From NCBI GenBank assembly GCA_027451905.1, contig DAIDHV010000005.1, forward strand, positions 1 through 57,699: a stretch of DNA of 57,699 nucleotides, in the 5' to 3' direction. Shown one piece after another: positions 17,906 to 25,899 of this stretch (position 1 is the first letter of the stretch; each line of letters begins with the position of its first letter). The DNA is from Armatimonadota bacterium. Its GTDB lineage: Bacteria > Armatimonadota > Fimbriimonadia > Fimbriimonadales > Fimbriimonadaceae. Below the pieces are notes generated by a model. The model did no database searches. It saw only the letters and a list, made by a program, of their open reading frames with translations, and had not been told where the DNA came from. Both the position numbers and the translations under genes were made by a program.

Positions 17906-18841
17906 TTAAGAAAGGGTCTGGGTTGCTAAAAGTTCCGAAGCGCATAGGTCTGCGAGGCCATCCATAACGGAAGGATCAGCATTGATCACACTTGCCAAAC
18001 GGAAATCCAAACCCAGTTCCTTACATTTATCTTTGGTTTCTATTCCCAAATCATACAGAACTTCAAGGTGATCGCTCACAAATCCAACCGTGCAAGAGAC
18101 CATCGTGGTGTACTGGTTCTTATTTTCCTCAATCACTTCTAGGATGTCGGGGCCAAGCCACGGCTCACCCGTTTGGCTTGCGCTCTGAAAAGCAAATTTC
18201 CAGTTGGGAATCTTAAGCTCTTCAGCAACAAGTTGGCTGGTTTCGTGGAGCTCGGCAACGTAAGGATCGCCTTCTGCCATGATTCGAACCGGTAAAGAAT
18301 GGGCAGAAAAGAGAACAAGGGTTTTGCTGAGATCTAAACCTTCGATCTGGGTTTTCAGCCGCCGAGACAGAGCATGAATATAGGCCGGTAAGTTGCCCCA
18401 CCTTTGCACGAGTTTTAGGTCCATCGTGGGTCGAAAGTTATCTCGAGCCTCAAACGCATATTGAGAATAGGCAGCTACGCTGTAACTGGAATAGTGAGGC
18501 GCCAACACAATTCCAACTGCCCGATCAATGCCATCGTTTGCCATTTCTTCCACCGCCTCTGCCACAAACGGGTGAGCATGCTTGGCTCCGATATAAAGCT
18601 TTGCTTCAATGCCACGCCTTTTTAATCCTTCTAAAATCAGGTCAGCTTGGTCTTGAGAAATTTTTGCCAAGGGCGATGGCCCTCCAATGGCCCTGTATCG
18701 TGACACAAGATCATCCAGCAATTCAGGGGTTGGTGGCCGACCGCGGCGGATGTGAGTGTAGTAGGGCAGCACCTCTTCTAAAGAAGCAGGAGTGCCGTAA
18801 TGCATAACAAGAAGGCCGATTTTTGAGGAATCCTGGCTCAT
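17906..18841 (-). CDS. hemH: Ferrochelatase (coproporphyrin ferrochelatase role expected)
   Basis: The product has 311 residues and inserts Fe2+ into the porphyrin ring. Family marks are KIGLLVMHYGTPASLEEVLPYY at the start, GGPSPL, the KHAHPF metal-side His, APHYSSYSV and SAHSLP. It shares an ATGA overlap with the hemY stop, so ATG 18841 is preferred over an upstream in-frame start at 18889 inside hemY. Because hemQ is in the same operon and no hemN or hemF is present, the substrate is probably coproporphyrin III (CpfC activity). No iron-sulphur cysteines are seen at the C-terminus. Confidence 0.93.
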   Translation of the reverse strand: MSQDSSKIGLLVMHYGTPASLEEVLPYYTHIRRGRPPTPELLDDLVSRYRAIGGPSPLAKISQDQADLILEGLKRRGIEAKLYIGAKHAHPFVAEAVEEMANDGIDRAVGIVLAPHYSSYSVAAYSQYAFEARDNFRPTMDLKLVQRWGNLPAYIHALSRRLKTQIEGLDLSKTLVLFSAHSLPVRIMAEGDPYVAELHETSQLVAEELKIPNWKFAFQSASQTGEPWLGPDILEVIEENKNQYTTMVSCTVGFVSDHLEVLYDLGIETKDKCKELGLDFRLASVINADPSVMDGLADLCASELLATQTLS

Positions 18842-20214
18842 TTTAAGTCCAACATTGTATACGCCGCTTCCTTGCCTTGTCGTAAGCAATCAGGAACCCC
18901 AATCCCTCCATAACTTGTTCCGGCTAAGAAAATCTTAGGGCGTGAGCGCAGATCATTTCGTAGGGAATCGAGGAGGTCAAGGTGACCAACTTTATACTGA
19001 GGCAGGGCTTGGTTCCAACGAGTTACCAAAAGAGGATTCATGGGCCCGCTGACGGTTATGATCTGACGGATCGCGTCGGACGCCAGCCGCGCCAGATGCT
19101 CATCATCGGCTTGGTTCATCTGTTCTTCATCGATTGCCAAAAAGGCGCGCATCAAGACCTGCCCCGCAGGGGCACGATGGCTCCATTTTTCACTGCTCCA
19201 AGTGGCTCCCGATAGAGCGCCTTGCTCGTGTTTTGGAATCAAAAAGCCAGTCAGATTCATCTCGCTGAGGATGTGTTTTCGGTTCACGGAAAAAGTCACA
19301 ATTGCTGAAGATTTATGGCGGATTTGCTCCAAAAGATATCGAAACTCTGGTAACAACCAGACGGCCGCATTGGCAGGCACCGCAACAAGAACGCGGTCAT
19401 ATTCTTGCTCTAAATCGCTAAGCGCATTTGCATCGGAAATCGGGCTATTGAGCCTAACCTTGGTGTGCTTGAATTGGGCAGCTATGCCTTCCACTAAAGT
19501 TCCCATCCCTCCGCTAAAGGTAAGAAAGCTTGAATGAGGCGGAGATTGCACTGGAAGACTGGGGTCAACCACAACCGCGCTCCCGCTAATTCCCTTAGGG
19601 TGGCTTGCTTTCGTCTCTTGCATTCCCGCGGTTAAGGAACCGTAGCTGCGCTCGAGCCGAAAGTATCCTGGGTAGAGGGCCCTCATGCTTAAACTGCCCC
19701 CGTCTCCTCCGTGGGTGCCAGCCAGGAGGGGTTCGGCGGCTAATCGGTAAAACTCGGGTCCAAACCGGCGGGTAAAGAAGGATTCTATAGATTCGTCATC
19801 CTCTTGCCCGGGCATTTGATCGGCCTCGGCTAAGGCTCTCGCTTTGCCCTCCGGTGATAGGAACGTGGCATCGTTGATCGCGTTTGGAGTGAGGTGGGTG
19901 AAGGTCACCAATCCACCAGGAACGCGGTGAAGCTTGCCAGATGTAAAGAGTCCAAACTCTTTTGTTTTTGGTGCCACCAGTTCTGATTCTAAGCCGATTT
20001 CATGAATGAGGCTCAAGGCACCCTCTTTACGGGTAAAAAAGCAATCTGGCCCTTCTTCAACCAAAAATTCTTTGATGTGATTTGTATAGACTTTGCCGCC
20101 TAACCTACGCGAAGATTCAAAAATGGTGATATCGTCTTCCCCTAATTTTTCGAGGGTATAGGCGGCGCTAAGCCCAGTAATTCCGGCTCCGACAATCGCA
20201 ATTTTAGCGGGCAT
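18838..20214 (-). CDS. hemY: FAD-dependent (copro)porphyrinogen oxidase
   Basis: The product has 458 residues. An N-terminal FAD-binding motif AIVGAGITGLSAAYTLE and the FESSRRLGGKV stretch are followed by the PPOX core (VEEGPDCFFTRK). The C-terminal FAD site is FLAGTSYGGIGVPDCLRQG. ATG 20214 is favoured by GGAGG five bases upstream; it overlaps the hemE end by 11 bases. In operons with hemQ, this enzyme oxidises coproporphyrinogen III to coproporphyrin III (CgoX), before iron insertion. The last codons overlap the hemH start. Nothing is unusual in length or motifs. Confidence 0.92.
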   Translation of the reverse strand: MPAKIAIVGAGITGLSAAYTLEKLGEDDITIFESSRRLGGKVYTNHIKEFLVEEGPDCFFTRKEGALSLIHEIGLESELVAPKTKEFGLFTSGKLHRVPGGLVTFTHLTPNAINDATFLSPEGKARALAEADQMPGQEDDESIESFFTRRFGPEFYRLAAEPLLAGTHGGDGGSLSMRALYPGYFRLERSYGSLTAGMQETKASHPKGISGSAVVVDPSLPVQSPPHSSFLTFSGGMGTLVEGIAAQFKHTKVRLNSPISDANALSDLEQEYDRVLVAVPANAAVWLLPEFRYLLEQIRHKSSAIVTFSVNRKHILSEMNLTGFLIPKHEQGALSGATWSSEKWSHRAPAGQVLMRAFLAIDEEQMNQADDEHLARLASDAIRQIITVSGPMNPLLVTRWNQALPQYKVGHLDLLDSLRNDLRSRPKIFLAGTSYGGIGVPDCLRQGKEAAYTMLDLK

Positions 20215-21232
20215 GGCTGCCTCCATTGCAGACAACATCCACAAGGGCTTCAACATTCTCAAGAGGCGTCATTGGCAAAATCCCGTGCCCCAAATTAAAG
20301 ATATGGCCATGAAGATGCCTGCCTTCTTCTATAATTCGCACCGCTTCCGTTCTTATAGCCTTTGGACTTCCATAGAGCGCGGTAGGATCCAAATTTCCTT
20401 GCAAAACTTTGCCAGGGATCATCTGGCCAGCGGCAGTCAGGCTAACTCGGTAATCAATTCCAATCACATCCCCGCCGGCTTGGGCAATCAAAGGCAGCAA
20501 CAGAGGATTACCGGTTCCAAAGTGAATAACGGGAGCAGGCAAGCCTTTTAGCTGGTGAAAGATTTTTTGCATCGAAGGCAAGATGTAAACTTCATACTGC
20601 TGTGGCGAAAGGCTGCCAACCCAGGAATCAAAAATCTGAACCGCATCCACCCCTGCCTCAATCTGAGCCCGCAGATATTCGATCACGACGTCCGAAAGCA
20701 GTTCCATTAACTGGCCCCATAAGTCTGGTTCCGATAGCATCAGCGATTTTGTATAGGCAAGGTCTCGCGAGGGTCCGCCTTCAATGAGGTAGCTTGCCAA
20801 TGTAAAGGGTGCCCCCGTAAAACCGATGAGGGGTACAAGAAGCTGCTTTTTTAGCTCTTTGATCGATTCAATCACAAACCGCATCTCTTCTTGGGTTTGA
20901 AATCTTTTGAGAGCCTTAATTTGTGCTTCTGATCGAACTGGCCGCTCCAAAACGGGGCCTTTGCCCTCGACAATATCAAAAGGAGCGCCCATCGGGATGA
21001 AGGGCAAGGTGAGGTCCGAAAATAAAATGGCGGCGTCAAATCCAAACCGCCGAATGGGCTGCAAGGTTGCTTCCACCGCGATCTCGGGATTTGTGACCGC
21101 CTGAAGCATGGTTCTGCCTTCCCTTAGCTTTCGATACTCGGGCAGATATCGGCCAGCTTGCCTCATCAGCCATATCGGAGGCCGTTCTGTTTTGCAGCCC
21201 CGCACGGCGCGAAGAAAGAGGCTGTCCTTCAA
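20204..21232 (-). CDS. hemE: Uroporphyrinogen decarboxylase
   Basis: The product has 342 residues and removes four carboxyl groups from uroporphyrinogen III to give coproporphyrinogen III. The signatures are PPIWLMRQAGRYLPEYR near residue 20, FSDLTLPFIPMG with the catalytic Asp near residue 73, GFTGAPFTLASYLIEGG, and GFGTGNPLL-like HFGTGNPLLLPL. The start overlaps the hemL stop by four bases (21229-21232), so the two are translationally coupled. Length is standard for the family. Confidence 0.95.
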   Translation of the reverse strand: MKDSLFLRAVRGCKTERPPIWLMRQAGRYLPEYRKLREGRTMLQAVTNPEIAVEATLQPIRRFGFDAAILFSDLTLPFIPMGAPFDIVEGKGPVLERPVRSEAQIKALKRFQTQEEMRFVIESIKELKKQLLVPLIGFTGAPFTLASYLIEGGPSRDLAYTKSLMLSEPDLWGQLMELLSDVVIEYLRAQIEAGVDAVQIFDSWVGSLSPQQYEVYILPSMQKIFHQLKGLPAPVIHFGTGNPLLLPLIAQAGGDVIGIDYRVSLTAAGQMIPGKVLQGNLDPTALYGSPKAIRTEAVRIIEEGRHLHGHIFNLGHGILPMTPLENVEALVDVVCNGGSHAR

Positions 21233-22524
21233 TTTTGAGCCTCTTCAAGGCTTTCTTCAAAGGCAACAATCGTCCTTTCAATATCGTCTTCGGAATGGGA
21301 ACAGTTAAGAAACCAGGCTTCTAGCGCGCTGGGAGGCAGATACACGCCCTTGGCAAGCAAGTTATGAAATACAGATGCAAAAAGGGCCTTGTCCGATTGC
21401 TGAGCAGAAGAAAAATCCGTCACTGGGTTGGGGTTAAAAAAGACAGAAATCATGGAGCCGGACCGTTGCACTTGTGCCCTTCGATTGTGCTTAAGAAGGG
21501 CATTTTGCAGGCCAGATTGCAGCCTCGCGCCCCGGTTTTCTAGTTGGACATATTGGGTTTGGGTCAGGTGAGATAGGGCCGCATAGCCAGCGGCCATGGC
21601 AAGCGGATTGCCAGACAGAGTTCCCGCCTGATACACCGGTCCAACCGGAGCCACCAATTCCATGAGCTCCTTTTTGCCGCCATAGGCTCCCACCGGCAAG
21701 CCACCACCGATGATTTTTCCCATCGTGACAAGATCACCGATGATATTGTGAACCTGTGAGGCGCCTCCAATGGATACTCGGAACCCAGTCATCACTTCGT
21801 CCATGATCAAAATGGCTCCATACTGTGATGTGATTTCGCGCAAGAACGGCAAAAATCCCTGATCAGGAAGTACCACACCCATATTCCCTGCCACTGGCTC
21901 GACGATGAGGGCGGCAATATCTTTGCCATGGTGGTTAAAAATCTCCTCGATCGCTGCCGAGTTGTTAAAGGGAGCCGTGATTGTGGATTGGATGGATTCG
22001 GTGGGGACCCCTGCGCTGTCGGGCACATCCAAGGTTGCGACCCCGCTTCCACTTTTGCTGAGCAATGCATCAACCGCGCCGTGATAGCAGCCTTCGAACT
22101 TGACAATTTTGGTTCTGCCAGTTGCGGCTCTTGCCAATCGAAGAGCGGCAAGTGAGGCTTCCGTACCAGAATTGACAAACCTCACCATTTCAACCCCTGG
22201 CATCCTCTTAACCACCTCGGTTGCCAATTTTAATTCCCCTTCATGTGAGGCTCCAAAGCTAGTGCCACCTTGTGCCGCCTCACTAATCGCCAGATTGATG
22301 GCATCATCAGCGTGGCCCAAAATCACCGCACCCCAAGATGAAACGTAATCAATGTATTCATTGCCGTCAACGTCAAAGAGATGAGATCCCTTGGCGCGAG
22401 AAATGAACAAGGGCGTGCCGCCAACCGCACGAAAGGCGCGAACTGGGCTATTCACCCCACCCGGCATAAGTTGGCTAGCCGCTTCATAAAGCCGCTGCGA
22501 CCCCTCAGTTTGCAAATGGCTCAT
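21229..22524 (-). CDS. hemL: Glutamate-1-semialdehyde 2,1-aminomutase
   Basis: The product has 431 residues. This PLP enzyme makes 5-aminolevulinate from glutamate-1-semialdehyde, the second step of the C5 route. It shows PGGVNSPVRAFRAVGG at the start, FVNSGTEASLAALRLARA for phosphate binding, LIMDEVMTGFR, and the PLP lysine in TMGKIIGGGLPVGAYGG. It overlaps hemQ by four bases upstream and hemE by four downstream. Its presence with hemA shows that the C5 pathway, not ALA synthase, is used. Confidence 0.96.
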   Translation of the reverse strand: MSHLQTEGSQRLYEAASQLMPGGVNSPVRAFRAVGGTPLFISRAKGSHLFDVDGNEYIDYVSSWGAVILGHADDAINLAISEAAQGGTSFGASHEGELKLATEVVKRMPGVEMVRFVNSGTEASLAALRLARAATGRTKIVKFEGCYHGAVDALLSKSGSGVATLDVPDSAGVPTESIQSTITAPFNNSAAIEEIFNHHGKDIAALIVEPVAGNMGVVLPDQGFLPFLREITSQYGAILIMDEVMTGFRVSIGGASQVHNIIGDLVTMGKIIGGGLPVGAYGGKKELMELVAPVGPVYQAGTLSGNPLAMAAGYAALSHLTQTQYVQLENRGARLQSGLQNALLKHNRRAQVQRSGSMISVFFNPNPVTDFSSAQQSDKALFASVFHNLLAKGVYLPPSALEAWFLNCSHSEDDIERTIVAFEESLEEAQN

Positions 22525-23192
22525 TCTGAAAACTGACTTGCCGTGCGGTAAATGCCGGTTATGATCGGGGTGTCTAAAGAGGTGTGGCGGCGGGCCTCGG
22601 TCTGCCGCAGCATGTTTACCAGTTCAGAAAACTTGGCAAGGTCTTCGGTTTCGTAACTCACCACAAATTCTTGATCTTGCAGTCCAAAAGAGTACAAAAG
22701 AAGCTGCTTAATTTCTGGATATTGCTTCCCAAGCTTGATATGTTCATTCATTTGGCCCTGTCTGGCATCCATGCTCATCAGATACCACTCCTTGGTTTTC
22801 GAGAATGGATAAACCACCAGATATTTAGTGCGGCCGCCTTCGAAAGGATCGATATCTTGTTCGGACTTGCCCCGCGCATAGGTTGAAACCCGCGTCATTC
22901 CCCACAATGTCTGGGTTGGAACTGCAAATCTGCGCCAATGAACCGAGGCATTCTGAAAGGCGCTAAAACTTTTGTCAACCGCGTCCAGTTCATCAGCACC
23001 CCAAGCTGACCAAATCATAAAGTCAGAATCGGAGCGGGTCGGGAAGACATCGTAAAAGTGGGTTGCCTCTGCCGCTTTAGAAGCTTCGCTGGCGATCAGA
23101 GATTTAATTTCTTGCTGGTCTTTCACCGAAGAATTCCAGAAGTTTTGATTGAATTGATAGGTTGTATAGAGGATTAAGTTTCTTTCAGCCAT
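22521..23192 (-). CDS. hemQ: Coprohaem decarboxylase (HemQ/ChdC)
   Basis: The product has 223 residues of the chlorite-dismutase fold. It converts Fe-coproporphyrin III to haem b using peroxide. The key stretch KYLVVYPFSKTKEWY contains the radical Tyr (Tyr128) and the conserved Lys-Trp pair. The proximal haem ligand is His151 in MNEHIKLGKQYP, followed by LLLYSFGLQDQEFVVSYET. The chlorite-specific distal Arg is not evident; the matching loop is TQTLWGM, as in HemQ enzymes. It lies between hemB and hemL, overlapping both, and defines this as the coproporphyrin-dependent pathway. Confidence 0.93.
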   Translation of the reverse strand: MAERNLILYTTYQFNQNFWNSSVKDQQEIKSLIASEASKAAEATHFYDVFPTRSDSDFMIWSAWGADELDAVDKSFSAFQNASVHWRRFAVPTQTLWGMTRVSTYARGKSEQDIDPFEGGRTKYLVVYPFSKTKEWYLMSMDARQGQMNEHIKLGKQYPEIKQLLLYSFGLQDQEFVVSYETEDLAKFSELVNMLRQTEARRHTSLDTPIITGIYRTASQFSE

Positions 23193-24142
23193 TTTGATGC
23201 CTCAATTGCATGATATGTGATGATGAGATCGGCTCCCGATCTGGCAAATGCATACAGGGTTTCTAGGGTCACACTTTTCTCGTCTAGCCAGCCGTTTTGG
23301 GCAGCGGACTTGATCATTGCATACTCCCCACTAACGTTATAAACCGCAACTGGCAAATCAGTAATCGCCCTTGTCTGCGCCACGATATCTAAATACGGCA
23401 GTCCTGGCTTAACCATCACAATATCGGCCCCTTCCTCGATGTCGGCTTGAACTTCTAAAATTGCGTGGCGGCCATTGGCAAAATCATGCTGGTAGCTTTT
23501 TCGATCTCCAAAACTTGGAGCGCTGCCAGCCGCATCACGAAATGGACCATAAAATCCGGACGCAAATTTAGCCGAGTAGCCCATGACAGCGGTGTCAACT
23601 AGCCCAGATTCATCAAGCCCGCGACGGATGGCGCCAACTTGATAATCCATCATAGAACTAGGGGCAACAATATCGGCCCCTGCCTGGGCATAGCACACCC
23701 CGGTCTTGGTCAAAAGTTCTAAAGTGCGGTCATTGTCTACTTCTTGCCCCCCGATCACTCCACAATGACCATGGTCTGTGTACTCGCAAAGGCACACATC
23801 TGCAACCAGAACAAGATGCTTGGCTTGATGGCGAAGGGACTGTAAAGACTTGGCAACGATTCCTTTTGGATCGTAAGCACCAGAACCGATTTTGTCTTTA
23901 TGAAGAGGGATTCCAAACAACAAAAGCCCCCCAACCCCTGCATGGAGCGCCTGATCCAATGGCTGGTTGATTTCTGCCAGGGGCCAGCGGAATTGCCCTG
24001 GCATCGAAGGGATTGGTTCCGGATTCGAAGCCGTCTCGCTCACAAACAGGGGGTACACGAACATCGAAGGATCTATCCGTGTTTCTTGGAACAGTCTGCG
24101 CAGGGCAGGCGTTTTGCGTAAGCGACGCAATCTATCTGGCAT
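23174..24142 (-). CDS. hemB: Porphobilinogen synthase (delta-aminolevulinate dehydratase)
   Basis: The product has 322 residues and condenses two 5-aminolevulinates to porphobilinogen. It has a zinc-type cysteine cluster DVCLCEYTDHGHCG near residue 115. The two Schiff-base lysines are expected in GYSAKFASGFYGPFRDA and MVKPGLPYLD. The N-terminal MPDRLRRLRKTPALRRLFQET is typical. It overlaps hemD by 11 bases upstream and hemQ by 19 bases downstream. Confidence 0.96.
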   Translation of the reverse strand: MPDRLRRLRKTPALRRLFQETRIDPSMFVYPLFVSETASNPEPIPSMPGQFRWPLAEINQPLDQALHAGVGGLLLFGIPLHKDKIGSGAYDPKGIVAKSLQSLRHQAKHLVLVADVCLCEYTDHGHCGVIGGQEVDNDRTLELLTKTGVCYAQAGADIVAPSSMMDYQVGAIRRGLDESGLVDTAVMGYSAKFASGFYGPFRDAAGSAPSFGDRKSYQHDFANGRHAILEVQADIEEGADIVMVKPGLPYLDIVAQTRAITDLPVAVYNVSGEYAMIKSAAQNGWLDEKSVTLETLYAFARSGADLIITYHAIEASKWLKET

Positions 24143-24917
24143 CTTGCCTCTCTTTAAGCTCCGTTATGGCGTTGACAATCCCACCAAGGGTGTGGGGTAT
24201 CGCAATACTGGCCGGCTGTAACCCGTATTGTCGCACAGTTTGCGCGGTCTTGGGCCCGATGCAGACGATTTTGCAATCATCTAACCACCCCCACCTGCCT
24301 TGAATCTTCAATTGATGAAGAAGAAGCTCAGCCGAGTGAGAACTGGTGAATGCAATCACGTCAGGGACGTCTTCAGGAAGCGTGACTCGAGGGATATCCA
24401 CATTGTTGTAACACACACAATTGGTAACAATCGCCCCTTTCTCGATAAGCGCATTGGGTAAATCCTCGGGGGCTAGATTCCCTCTCAGAAGCAAAATTCT
24501 GTAGCCTTGCCTAGAGGAAACAAGATCGGCAACATGAACGCCTGCTGCTTCCGGTGGAATTTCACATGGGATGGCAAACGCCTTTCGGCAAGCCTCTGCT
24601 GTAGAGGGCCCGACCGCAAGAGTCCGCTGGGGGTGAAAATCTTGCGGGCTTTTCCCGAGGGTAATCAGTCTTGATTCCACCGCTCTCACTCCTTGGATGC
24701 TTGTGAAAACAACGCAATCAAACTTTTGAACTTGGCTGAGAACCTCATCTAGCTGACTACAGTCAGAAACCGGTTCTATTGCAGTTGATATGACGGCAGA
24801 AACCTTTGCCCCTAGGCTTGTCAGCTTCGCCGCGATCGTTGCCTCTTCTCCACAGGGCCGGTTAACCCAAATGTGGAGTCCCGTTAAGATGTTCACTTCT
24901 CTATCTGCCATCACCAC
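24132..24917 (-). CDS. hemD: Uroporphyrinogen-III synthase
   Basis: The product has 261 residues and closes hydroxymethylbilane with inversion of ring D. This is a poorly conserved family, identified here by two alternating domains: LHIWVNRPCGEE..., FTSIQGVRAV near residue 72, LAVGPSTAEAC, and LLLRGNLAPEDLPNAL. The second half has DVIAFTSSHSAELLL and VCIGPKTAQTVRQYG. The operon position between hemC and hemB supports the call. The start could be GTG 24917, six bases after AGGTGG, or ATG 24911. The 49-base gap to hemC is the widest inside the operon. Confidence 0.88.
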   Translation of the reverse strand: MVMADREVNILTGLHIWVNRPCGEEATIAAKLTSLGAKVSAVISTAIEPVSDCSQLDEVLSQVQKFDCVVFTSIQGVRAVESRLITLGKSPQDFHPQRTLAVGPSTAEACRKAFAIPCEIPPEAAGVHVADLVSSRQGYRILLLRGNLAPEDLPNALIEKGAIVTNCVCYNNVDIPRVTLPEDVPDVIAFTSSHSAELLLHQLKIQGRWGWLDDCKIVCIGPKTAQTVRQYGLQPASIAIPHTLGGIVNAITELKERQDAR

Positions 24918-24966
24918 AATTCACCACCTAAAACTTGACAAGAGTCTTTTAAACAAATCAAGCAAA

Positions 24967-25899
24967 TCATGAGAGTGGAACTGACTCCCGAATAAGGTCT
25001 AATGCGCCCCTAGAAAGAGCCTCTTCTGCAGCCTGAAAACCGATCCCTGCCGCTTCCTGAACGGTGCCCTTCAAGGTCACTTCAATGCGTCGGTCACCGT
25101 TTGGAGAAGTCACTCGGGTGAAGAGATGAACTTGACCATTGTCAACTGTGGCAATAGCTCCGATCGGTAAAGAGCACCCCGCACCAAACCTTCCCAAAAA
25201 GGTTCTTTCTGCAAAAGCAGCAGCCGCGCTGTTGCGGTCGGTCAAGGCAAAACAAAGCTCGGCAATATCCTGAGCGTCAGAGCGGGATTCCAAGACTAGA
25301 ATGCCTTGCCCTGGGCAAGGCACCATGTCTCGTGCCGCCAAGGGGTGCACAGTCAGGTTGGAGTTTTCGGTTAGTTCACTTAAGCCACCCATCCGGTCAA
25401 GCCCTGCAAGGGCAAGAATGATGGCATCGTAGTGACCTTCGGTGAGCTTTCTGAGGCGGGTATCAATATTGCCAATCAGAGGCATGGGTCTTGCCGATGG
25501 CTTCAGGGCAAGCAACTGGGCCGATCGCCTCAGGCTGCCGGTTCCAATCTTTGCTCCTGAATCGAGCCCAGACAGATCGGGCCCCGTGGAAATCAATGCA
25601 TCGAGTGGGTTGTCTCGGCTTAAGTAGGCAGCAATTCCTAGCCCTGAAACGGGGGATGTTGGCAAATCCTTGAGGCAATGAAGCCCAATATCAACTCTTC
25701 CATCCAATAGTGCCAACTGAATTTCATGAACAAAGGCCCCCAATTGATCCCGATTTCCTTGATCTCCCGAGGTTTTCACGGTGACGACTTCCACTTGGAT
25801 ATCGGAACGCATTGATTCAATAAGCTGGGAGACAGAATGTGCTTGCCGCAGAGCTAGGCGGCTGCCTCTGGTGCCTAGCCGAATTTTGTAACCAGCTAT
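24967..25899 (-). CDS. hemC: Hydroxymethylbilane synthase (porphobilinogen deaminase), with a non-standard start
   Basis: It builds hydroxymethylbilane from four porphobilinogens. The frame encodes the essential N-terminus KIRLGTRGSRLALRQA, but upstream of ATG 25812 there is no ATG, GTG or TTG before a TGA at about 25917. Starting at ATG 25812 would lose 29 residues including the conserved GTRGS substrate loop. ATA 25899, overlapping the hemA stop, gives 310 residues, the standard length. It also puts the dipyrromethane cysteine at residue 242 (GAGCSLP), the E. coli number. ATT 25884 is the other candidate. Other marks are VTVKTSGD, DIGLHCLKDLPT, GTGSLRRSAQLL and GNIDTRLRKL. Confidence 0.88.
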   Translation of the reverse strand: MAGYKIRLGTRGSRLALRQAHSVSQLIESMRSDIQVEVVTVKTSGDQGNRDQLGAFVHEIQLALLDGRVDIGLHCLKDLPTSPVSGLGIAAYLSRDNPLDALISTGPDLSGLDSGAKIGTGSLRRSAQLLALKPSARPMPLIGNIDTRLRKLTEGHYDAIILALAGLDRMGGLSELTENSNLTVHPLAARDMVPCPGQGILVLESRSDAQDIAELCFALTDRNSAAAAFAERTFLGRFGAGCSLPIGAIATVDNGQVHLFTRVTSPNGDRRIEVTLKGTVQEAAGIGFQAAEEALSRGALDLIRESVPLS